Assembly (NCBI GenBank): GCA_018417955.1
Contig: JACTVC010000005.1
Coordinates: 1,922,001-1,986,000 of the forward strand
Origin: Laccaria trichodermophora
Taxonomy: Eukaryota > Basidiomycota > Agaricomycetes > Agaricales > Hydnangiaceae
Reading direction: 5' to 3'
DNA length: 64,000 bases
Of the stretch, positions 55,877-64,000 are shown piece by piece; positions within the stretch are counted from its first letter, which is position 1, and each line of letters begins with the position of its first letter. Below the pieces are notes generated by a model. That model worked only from the letters and a program-made list of their open reading frames with translations. It was not told the origin of the DNA and ran no database searches. The translations under genes were made by a program, and so were the position numbers.

Positions 55877-57255
55877 TCATAAAACTCCAATTGGCTCCCA
55901 GGACTTTCCCCGTTCAATGTCAATAAGTCTCCGAACCTTCTGAAATTCCTCCAACTCCAGCCATGCCATGAAGAGCTCATCTCCCACCCATGGCTGCTCA
56001 TCCCGGCACCCCAACTGATCCAAAATACAGTCGCGGATGAAAAAGGCAAAGCACCATCAGGGCTCCTTGGAAATAGACACCCCATGTCTGATTGCTTTTG
56101 ACAGAACTGCCAGAATCGTTCCAGGATTATAATGAAATCGAATGCCGATGCCCGGGAGTTCCACTCGAATGTCTGGGTCCACCACTTTACCAAATGTTGC
56201 AAGTACATCGAACATAGTGGGTGGAGACCTTCTGTCACGATGGAACGGGGTTTCCCTTTGACTGATTATTGACAAACCAGTAAAACTGCTGGCCCAAGTA
56301 CCGATGATCTCCCGATACAACTCCCAATCTTCAATCATTTCACCTGGGGCAATTTGTAGACTGGGACTTGCTGCTCGGACCAGTGCGCCTCGCATTATCG
56401 CGTACTGCGCGGGGTGTAAGACGAAAATGATTCCACCAATCAGGGCCTGGAACTCGAGGATATCTCGGAGGAAACGCTTCGACCCTGCGGAGTTCTTCTT
56501 CAAGGCCATAGAAGCTCCCAGGGAAGTCCTGTCGTACTAAAAACAAATAAGCTTTGGAATGGCATAAAAGAACAACAAACAACTTCATGTCCAGCCGGCG
56601 TCCACAACGGAGCCAGATTTACAATTCCTGGTGGAAATACTGAGGCATCAGAACCCCGGAAGTAGGCTTTGTCGTTTCTCCAAGATTTCCTGGAGACAGG
56701 GGGTGATGAGGCAAAGTAGGGCCGAAGGGACTCCAAAGCAAACAAAACCCGATTCTGATAAGCCAATGTTAGGACGCACAAAGGGTTTATGATTCCAACC
56801 TGCCTGCAGTGCTTCCGACATTGCCCCGGGTAAATACCAAGCAAGATGACTTCCCCGGACATCGCACACAATCACCGGTTTGCTTTCAACCACTTCATCC
56901 TCTGGTGGAAAGGCGGGGGGATATCTCCGAAGCAATGCTTCCTCCATTAACATAACCATTCCTGACATTTTCATCAACTAAAAACAAACGATCCAGAATC
57001 AAAACAAATACTGGTGGGTCGTACCCCAACATCCTTTATGTATTCCTCAATGTCCCACTCTACTTGAATCGGAGACGACCTCCAAGCCTCGACAATCACA
57101 GAAATCACTTGTTCGCAATCGGTGACCAGACTCTCAGAGAATTCTTTCAGGGGAAAGTCGTTTTCACCCTTCTGTAGTAGGATGTATCGAAGACGTCCTG
57201 AGATATAAATTCCGACGTCATCGGTGAGAGCCTGGACGGCAGTCCCAAATTCCAT
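55877..57255 (-). pseudogene. TET/JBP-family Fe(II)/2-oxoglutarate DNA dioxygenase (KDZ-linked)
   Basis: Reverse strand, ATG at 57255. Exons: about 57255-57028, 56977-56805, 56765-56580 and 56535-55877, with plausible GT-AG introns of about 45-50 bp. The C-terminal exon has MFDVLATFG and the metal motif in TPFHRDRRSPP (H-x-D), then GTILAVLSKAIRHGV with the distal His, then FFIRDCILDQLG, supplying the Arg that binds 2-oxoglutarate. Such enzymes oxidise 5-methylcytosine; basidiomycete genomes carry many next to KDZ transposases (published by Iyer and colleagues). A TGA at 56057-56059 lies between the distal His and the Arg, so the protein would lack its cofactor-binding end. Otherwise the gene looks intact. 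Confidence 0.75.
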
Positions 57256-57589
57256 TGTGGGTGGTTTGGAATGGTTGAAGGAGGGGAAAAACAAAACTAT
57301 AAATTTTTGATGCCTCATGCTAACCTCATGTTTTATCGATCATTGTCCTCAGAGCTCAGATCAAACAGTTTTCAGGGACACCATCAACCCCTGAGTTCAT
57401 GCACAACCTGGACGGTTGTATTACTCAAATGTAAAACCCCCAGGAAGTCTGTGCAAGCCATGTTTGCCACGGGAGTCCCGAAACTAAGGAACTGTTGGAA
57501 TAATATTACCAGCACTCCCATAAATCTTTCATCGTGGGAGCCCCACGTATAAATATTGAGCTCCAAATGTAAGTCCCGCAAGAGGATTT

Positions 57590-57840
57590 CGGGGTTAAAT
57601 ACCCCCACGTTAAACCCCCAAAGGTTCCGCTATGCCCCGCAAATTTTTTTGAACCCAGAACAATCCCAAGGTCCCGCCAAATCCCGAAGGTTCGGCACAC
57701 CCCGGAAGTGCTGCCAAACCCCACAAGTTCCGACACCCCCGAAAGTTCCGCTAAACCCCACAAGTTCTGACACCCCCGAAAGTTCCGCTAAACCCCGCAG
57801 TTCCGCCAAACCCCACGATTCCCGCTTGAAATACCCTGAA
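57590..57840. repeat. CCCCGAAAGTTCCGCTAAAC tandem repeats
   Basis: Irregular 30-36 bp units containing AAGTTCCGCTAAACCCC and AAGTTCTGACACCCC, seven or more copies. No gene in 57256-58424. Confidence 0.8.
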
Positions 57841-57879
57841 CTCTTGGTGAAAAACTCCTGGTAAAATTGTTGGCATTCC

Positions 57880-58240
57880 CAAGCCCTTGGGCCCATCATA
57901 CAACTATAGTGGTTCATATTTGTTGGGTCAACATAGGCACCATAACTTACTGCTTTGACCATTGGGCCCAACATATAGCCATTAGTGACAGAAATTGAAT
58001 TGGCCCCAACATTGGGCCCATAACCTATCCTGACCCACATTGGGCCCAACAACTATCCTTAGTCTAAGTGAAACCACTCAAATGACCATAATTGGGCCAA
58101 ATGGCTATTTGGCAGTGTCTGGTTTGGCCGCATGTTTGGGCCCAACATTTACCCTTAAGTGTCTTTATGGAACTGGGCCCACACATGGCCCCATAGTGAC
58201 ATCCAGAGCATTGGGCCCATTTGGGTAGCTCTATGACCCA
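57880..58240. repeat. TTGGGCCCAA palindromic motif cluster
   Basis: About ten copies of TGGGCCCA (perfect 8-bp palindrome), usually as ATTGGGCCCAACAT, at irregular 25-60 bp spacing. Confidence 0.75.
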
Positions 58241-59084
58241 TAGGACAATTGTCCATGTTGTACTTCTATGGTTCCATAGCGCAGCTACTGAATGCCCTGA
58301 AATTTGAATCACTCAGAGTATCACAATGCATTGTGACGACAACCTTGGATGATCTTGGAAGGTGCACCATACTTGGGAGACTTTACATAGTGACCAATTA
58401 TTTACCCTCCTTCCATGGCGAACATAGGGCTTCGCACCGTACCCGTAAAGCTACAGCTATACGGGTATTTTATACGGGTACCCGTACCGTACCGATTGGG
58501 CTTGCGATCCAATATTTGACGGCTGTCACAAATACGGATGTATACCGTATTGACCCACTCAATCTACTACCGTAATACGGTATATACGGGACTGTATGGG
58601 TAGAATAAAAAAATTAGTTTGATTGCTCCGAGGGATTAACGACGTACGGAGATTCTGTTGACCAATCGTTTCCCACCATCAGCAAAACCTGGGTGAGCTA
58701 GGCAGCACGTGGCAGGGCTGTGTAGTGCCATAGCACCATAGAAAGGGGTATCACCTTTACAGTCACCTGCACGTTCTATGCAGCTCTACATAGAAACGCA
58801 CAGCCACTACACAGCACTCCCTAGAATCTCAGAGCAGATCTGCAGCCATTCATAGAAACACATAGCCACTTCATAGTGCTCCCTAGAATTACGGAGCAGA
58901 TCTGCAGCCCTCAGTAGCAACCCCTGGGGTCTGCAGATTCCTAGAGGGGGGGCATACATTCTGCTCATTTTAATACCATATTGCATGATTTTTACACAGA
59001 ACTTGTGTTATGAAAAATAAGTTTATTGTCTGCACTACTACATTATACAAGATATCCTAATATTCTACATAGTAATGACTGCAG

Positions 59085-59850
59085 ACTGTCCATCTTTCAT
59101 CAACAGAGGGAGGATGCCATTCACGGACAAGGAAGGGAGGATGCCATTCGCCAACAAGGAAGGGAGGACGGTTGTTTGTCGAGGGACGGAGCCGTTCTTC
59201 AAAGAAGGGAGGACGCCATTCGTCGACAAGGGAGGGAGGACACCGTTCGTCGACAACAGAGGGAAGATGCGTTTGTCGACAAGCGAGGGAAGACACCGTT
59301 TTTCAAGGCAGGGGGAACGCCATTTATCAACGAGAGAGGGAGGACGCCGTTCATCAACAAGGGAGGGAGGACACCATTCGTCGAGGGAGAAACGCCGTCC
59401 GTCAAGGGAGGGAGGATGCCGTTCGTCGACAAGTGAGGGAGCAGTTCATCGAGGGAGGACACTGTTCATCGGGGGAGCCGTTTGTCGAGGGAGGGGGGCG
59501 GTTTGTCAAGAGGGAGCCTTTCGTCAAGGGAGGGAGCTGTTTGCTGAGAGAGGGAGCCATTCGTCGAGGGAGGAGTTGTTTGTCGATGAGGGAGCTGTTC
59601 GTCGATGAGGGAGGGATCTTTTCTTTAAGGGAGGAAGCCATTCTTCACGGGAGTGAGCTGTTCTTCAAGGGAGGCAGGGAGCCATTCTTCAAGGGGGGGA
59701 GGATGCCATTCTTCAAGAGAGGGAGGATGCCGTTCTTCAAGGGAGGGAGGACGCCGTTCATGGACGAGGGAGGACACTGTTCATCGAGGGACGCAGTTCG
59801 TCAACGAGGGAGGGAGGATGCTGTAACTTGACAAGGGAGGACGCCGTTTG
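59085..59850. repeat. GGGAGGACGCCATTCGTC minisatellite
   Basis: About 27-bp core units (GGGAGGACGCCATTCGTCGA and variants), thirty or so, with irregular insertions. All three plus frames stay open for long stretches because of the repeat; I do not regard any as a gene. Confidence 0.85.
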
Positions 59851-61227
59851 TCAAGGAGAAGTTGAACATTGTGGTGGGAAGGAAGAACAATGAATTTCCG
59901 TGTTGGGAAATTCAAAGTTCAACATAATCACATGATGTCGGAGTTTCAATGGACTTAAACGAATTGTCTTGCAACTTGAAGTTGTTTGTCGCCTGTCACT
60001 GTCTTTCACAGAAAGCATGGCATTCGAGGTGGGCATACACAATTGTAGATGGCACCATGTAATCAGGCAAATATAAAGTTCATATTGGAAAATTATTGAA
60101 CAATTTCCGAGCCTTCCAAGAAATTTGCAGTTGTTACCAGAAATTTCCTGGCTATTTCCATGATTTCCCGAAATTTCCTGTTTTTTGGTAGTAGTACTAG
60201 TAGTAACAATTGAAGTTGTCTAAGTTCGAAAATGTGAGTTGAGTGCGGCACGTGACTTCCCGCAACAGTACCGACTTCCATCAATTCACACTTACACTTT
60301 CTAGGGTAGCTCATAGCTGTAACTTCATGAGTATTGCACCGTTTGGCCTCTATGTAGGCTTATTTTAATTGCTTCATTCACGCGAATGCAATCCAATTTA
60401 CGGCGTAGAAAAATTTGGAGTACCTCACAAACTGTAGCATAAACTATTTGGCCTGTATTAGACATCTGAAATATATATTATCATCATGAGTTCTGCTCCG
60501 TTTCATGCGATTTTGGGCTTGTTAGAAACGCACAAATTAGAGCTTTAAAACGGGTCTGAGAGCCCCTAATATTTCGACGTTTAAGGCGACCTCCGATAAC
60601 ATTTACCGTTTTTAGACAGATTCTTCACCAGTAATTGGTCCAAAGCCATTTGAGTTTTGAACGAAATACTACGTAAATAGACGCGTTGGAATCGGCTTGA
60701 ACACCACTTTCCAACGCAAAAAAAATCACAAAAGACGAATATGTTTTGCAAAAGATACTTCATATTCTTTCTTGTTGCAATCTTTGTAGGTCAATCAATC
60801 TCTGGACAGTGTTGTACTTTCTTCTTATTCCAGGCGTATTTTGGTCATAAATTATTCATATACAATAGGGAATGTGTTTTCTACTGAAATCTAGTATACT
60901 TGTAGTTTGACTCCCTATAAGGGCTGGGTAGAAAGTGGAGGCCCCTCTATAGCACCCGATAGTAACGGCACAAGTCTCTGTAGTGCTGTATAGCACAAGC
61001 TTACGCCCACACAGTGCTGTGGAGCACTGTGGAGCGCTAGGGCATCTAGCCAAACTTGGCGTGTAACTATGGGAAACTATGATATTAGTGGAAGCACTAT
61101 GCCTGTCTACGTGGGAAAATCAGGTTTTGCTGATGACACGTCAGCATCGATAATCAACATTGATCTCGTCGTTCAACTTGTTTCAGCACTCCCATAATGC
61201 CCTCAATCGTGCACTCCTACGAATGAA

Positions 61228-61540
61228 TTGACAGAATTCTGGAGCTTACCACAGGAAGATTTCATTACTTACGATCCCCTTCGATGGTGGCATGGCCGTC
61301 GTGCTCAATTCCCGCAGCTCTACTGCCTTGTTCGTGATATTTTCTCAATCCCAGGTGATTATCTTGTCAACTCCTATTCTAATTATTATGCTAATGGACC
61401 ATCTATCATTAGGATCCGCTGTTGCTGTTGAACGGATTTTTTCTGGCGGTCAAAATACAAGCCAGAAACCATCCGGACCCTCATGTTGGTGAAAAGGAAG
61501 TTGATAATTTCTCAAGAGAAGATTGCCGCTAAACTTCGGC
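61228..61540 (+). pseudogene. hAT transposase C-terminal dimerisation region
   Basis: Exon to 61354 reads DPLRWWHGRRAQFPQLYCLV and RDIFSIPG. A 58-bp intron follows, and from 61413 the sequence reads SAVAVERIFSGG, then after a small deletion and frame change PETIRTLMLVKRKL. This is the hAT C-terminal domain signature, in which the transposases dimerise. The catalytic domain and zinc finger are absent from the element. Confidence 0.75.
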
Positions 61541-61695
61541 ACCGTAAATACGGCCGTATAACCGTAGTTCCTCCCGTACCGTATCGTCTAGCTATGCAAC
61601 TTTAACTGATACGGTACGGATGAGTTGTGGAAGGGCCCGTATAGAGCCCGTAAGCTGTACGGCCGTACCCGTAATACGTACGGTGCGAAGCCCTA

Positions 61696-62018
61696 GACCG
61701 TGAACAATTTAATGGATAGTCTACATACTTTTTTTTGGCTTTCATTCTTAGCTTAAACTTACACTTGTACCTCAATCTCGCATACTTCACCCAATCATTG
61801 CTTCACCTTCCAACTTTGTTGACACCAGTGTATAATACGGTAAGGTCAGCTTAGAATTCTACTACATTAGTGCTGATTGGTCGCATTGTAGCACCTTACA
61901 TGGTAATGTAAAGTTTATGCGGTTTTGCTGATGTTATCTCTTCTCCACTGTACCATGTCATTAAGTAGCTGTGGCTTTTGATGACGACAGGAGCGACGAA
62001 ATAACACAGTGATACCTC
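61696..62018. other. No recognised gene
   Basis: A/T-rich sequence flanking the hAT remnant. No open frame with recognisable features. Confidence 0.4.
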
Positions 62019-62996
62019 AGCAAGTGTGCCCTTTAAATACAAGATCTCATGTGCAACAGTTTCGTCGAGAACGCGAACGGTCACTGCTACAAGCATCAAA
62101 GCAACTACCAACTCCACTTTCCACTCAAGGTGAGTTTCTTTGTGTGTTGTTTTGATCCTGTCTGACTCTCAGAGTCTCATCCTGTGGCTCCTCCAGCCCA
62201 GGCCAATTATAACGCTGGGCAGAGTCAAAGTATCACAACAACCCCTCTGCGAATGGGTTCTTCCAGCAAAATATCCCTTGCGCAGCAGCGGCATCGAGAA
62301 CGTGAACATGCATTGCTGCAAGGATCGACACAAGCAGTGGATTTACCTCCATCCTCAGGTTACTACTTCATATTTCGTTTTCCTTTACCTTGTGATCTGA
62401 TGCACTTTCATATATTGTCACAGATGCCCATCCCTCAACCCCTCCACCCACTCTGGCTAATCAAAGTGCTCAGCAAGGAGGAGGAGTGCAGCAGCAACCA
62501 AGCCCTGCAACAGCATCTCTGCTATCAGGTTCTGCCAACCGAAGATCCCTTGCGCAACAGCGGCGTCGAGAATGTGAACATGCATTGCTTCAAGGATCAA
62601 CATGAACGGCAGACCCACCTTCTGGCCAAGATATTCCAAGACAATTGAATGGTATATCACAATCTAATTCGTTCTTTCTTGCAATCTAATTTACTTTCAA
62701 GTCTTGACACTGAATGTGTTCCCCATGACTCCGCCATCCACTCAGACTAACCACAATCAGGATAATGGTGTGTTCGAAGCTTCTCTCTCTTTTTATTCAC
62801 AATTAATGATCTTCAACATCAAGTTCAACACTTGCTACCTCTTACCCAGACCCATCCAGTGAGAGGTAATGACATCGTCATCTAAAAGTTAAAACGACGT
62901 TCATTGTTCCAGTCTCTAATATTGTTTTCAGATCATGGTGCGAGACTGCATACTCCTCCATCTAATCCGATGAACATGACAGGGGCCAATGGTATG
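62019..62996 (+). pseudogene. Multi-exon fragment with three repeated R/E/Q-rich modules
   Basis: Small exons separated by GT-AG introns: about 62019-62130 (QQFRRERERSLLQAS), 62172-62357 (SLAQQRHREREHALLQGS), 62426-62650 (SLAQQRRRECEHALLQGS), 62703-62766 and 62934-62992. The three modules share a basic helix followed by a Pro/Gln-rich linker, so the gene grew by exon duplication. The third module has a TGA at 62603-62605. It resembles N-terminal leader exons of transposon genes I have seen in mushrooms, but no downstream enzyme domain follows before the hairpin repeats. Function unknown. Confidence 0.4.
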
Positions 62997-63004
62997 ATTT
63001 AATA

Positions 63005-63392
63005 TAAGAGATAGCGAACAGGTCCTCATGAGCTACCAGTACTTTGTTGACCTATGTACTGTATAACAACGACGCGCCGCCCCAAGGGCGGCGCGTCATT
63101 GTTCTTGAATGTTCCGGCGCGCTGGCCCCAGAGTGAACAGCTCCTCAGCTACCAGTACATTGTTGGTCTATGTACTGTCTTCGGCAGTGTGTTGTTGGTA
63201 CTTACTTGCAACTTACTTGAGTCTTGCTCACCATGAACATTCTCAAATGTTCCGCGCTGGCCCTGACACTGTCACCCTATGTATATAAGAATAGTGAACA
63301 GGTCCTCACGAGCTACCACACTGTTGACCTATGTACTACTCCAATGATGCGCTGCCCCAAGGGCAGCGTGTCGTTGGAGATATGTGGCTTTC
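63005..63392. repeat. Three tandem units with conserved hairpins
   Basis: Units start near 63008, 63136 and 63294 with GAACAGGTCCTCA (GAACAGCTCCTCA in the second), share GAGCTACCA and GACCTATGTACT, and then form a hairpin. Unit 1 has a 12-bp perfect GC-rich stem (63071-63097, loop CAA); unit 3 has the same hairpin with changed but still paired bases (63346-63372); unit 2 has a shorter CTGTCTTCGGCAG stem-loop. TATATAAGAATAG precedes unit 3 and a similar AATATAAGAGATAG precedes unit 1. Confidence 0.7.
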
Positions 63393-63432
63393 TGAAGAGT
63401 ACAATTGGAATACGAAACATTGACAAAGACTA

Positions 63433-63470
63433 GCCTGTGCGTAGCACGGGTCACAGGCTCGTCTATAGTC
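63433..63470. other. Helitron-like terminal hairpin (candidate)
   Basis: CTAGCCTGTGCGTAGCACGG contains CCTGTGC-GTA-GCACGGG, close to the hairpin found near Helitron 3' ends, with a CTAG adjacent. Distance and orientation do not fully fit a canonical end. Confidence 0.3.
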
Positions 63471-63812
63471 ATGCAACTTTCGTCTTCAATAATTTACTTG
63501 GAGTACTAAGTAGTATGTAAAGCTCCTTAACTCAGGCAAGATAAGTTAAGGTGCGCGGATTGGAGCAGTGACATTAAGACCAAGTGTACAGGGTTCAGAT
63601 CACATCATTGCCGTAACGTCTCATCCAACATAAATCCGATTTTCGCTTTTAATGTTTTCATTAGGACTCCAATCGTTCGCATCCCCACTTGCGCCTTTGA
63701 TATGACGTCGAGAACCACCCTGAAAATATAGCTCTGTTCCCGATTACTCCAAGGCGAACAAATGTTCATTATAAATACCAAAAAGACGACAATCAGAGCA
63801 AGGCCACAACAC

Positions 63813-64000
63813 TCAAACGTCCCCAGATTCCGAATGCTGCATCCTCATCTCCATAGGCGAATATCCTGGCGGACGATCATCTGATATTCCTTGGACCAAC
63901 GCCGATAGCTGTTGCCACCTCAAAACGCGGATCTGTTCCGTCAATGACCGAATAGCCTCTTTCATAACAGGCATTGACGTATCTGCTTCCCCGTCATCCC
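63813..64000 (-). CDS. 3' end of an unrecognised gene (partial)
   Basis: A reverse-strand frame open from the window edge for about 62 codons, ending with TGA at 63813-63815. It reads MKEAIRSLTEQIRVLRWQQL, then SDDRPPGYSPMEM. The amphipathic helix and PPGY-type tail look like a genuine C-terminus. No family recognised. 63471-63812 shows nothing else. Confidence 0.4.
   Translation of the reverse strand, partial: DDGEADTSMPVMKEAIRSLTEQIRVLRWQQLSALVQGISDDRPPGYSPMEMRMQHSESGDV

Larger units (their letters stand above)
58425..61695 (+). mobile_element. hAT-type transposon remnant (3.3 kb)
   Basis: Inverted ends TAGGGCTTCGCACCGTAC on both sides, with subterminal regions rich in CCGTAC/GTACGG (58440-58600 and 61540-61690). 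The TAGGG start fits the hAT end pattern. A C-terminal transposase remnant lies near the right end. No clean 8-bp duplication was seen (GGCGAACA on the left against GACCGTGAACA on the right). The middle is filled with a minisatellite and A/T-rich sequence, so most of the transposase has been replaced. Confidence 0.7.

Noticed and set aside
59026..59831. Three overlapping frames of 136-219 codons rich in GREDA/GRTPF repeats
   Set aside because: All arise from the GGGAGGACGCC minisatellite.

Overview
The window looks like a transposon-choked stretch of a mushroom-forming basidiomycete (Agaricomycetes) genome. The evidence is the many 50-60 bp GT-AG introns, a CxC2/KDZ transposase next to a TET/JBP dioxygenase gene, a JmjC-type gene, a Helitron with a DUF6570-like N-terminus, a chromodomain Ty3/gypsy element, hAT remnants and gene families typical of that class. 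I cannot name the species. I saw no rRNA, tRNA or CRISPR array. Almost every protein-coding unit is broken.

Layout. 1-6502: JmjC-domain gene, split by a 3.9-kb palindromic (foldback) element. 6503-8348: gene-poor repeats and an antisense F-box-like gene. 8349-20097: Helitron (Rep, helicase, USP-like peptidase domain), split by a second foldback element. 20440-22830: decayed low-affinity phosphate transporter. 22831-27055: third foldback element. 27990-28738: half of a fourth kind. 28979-45634: one reverse-strand multi-exon gene, split by a 14.0-kb Ty3/gypsy chromovirus (30115-44133) whose integrase is itself split by a 2.1-kb TIR element. 46721-57255: KDZ transposon with transposase, an unknown gene and a reverse-strand TET/JBP gene, split by a truncated foldback copy and other repeats. 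57590-58240: tandem repeats. 58425-61695: hAT fossil. 62019-62996: exon-module gene fragment. 63005-63470: hairpin-bearing tandem units. 63813-64000: 3' end of a reverse-strand gene.

The most unusual thing here is the family of giant foldback elements. They are 3.2-4.2 kb, have near-identical inverted arms of 1.3-2 kb, make 8-bp target duplications and carry no recognisable protein. All share one modular plan: a short TIR, an ATTTCAT-rich tandem array, a conserved ~320-bp core, an ACTACAAA/TTTGTAGT array and an inner spacer. The outer arrays differ in sequence between subfamilies but keep the same ~11-bp-multiple spacing of the TTTCA motif. Two insertions could be proved by reading the host frame across the 8-bp duplication.

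A second theme is decay through in-frame TGA codons. At least eight genes are broken by a single TGA where an arginine CGA is plausible, as expected from deamination at methylated CpG.
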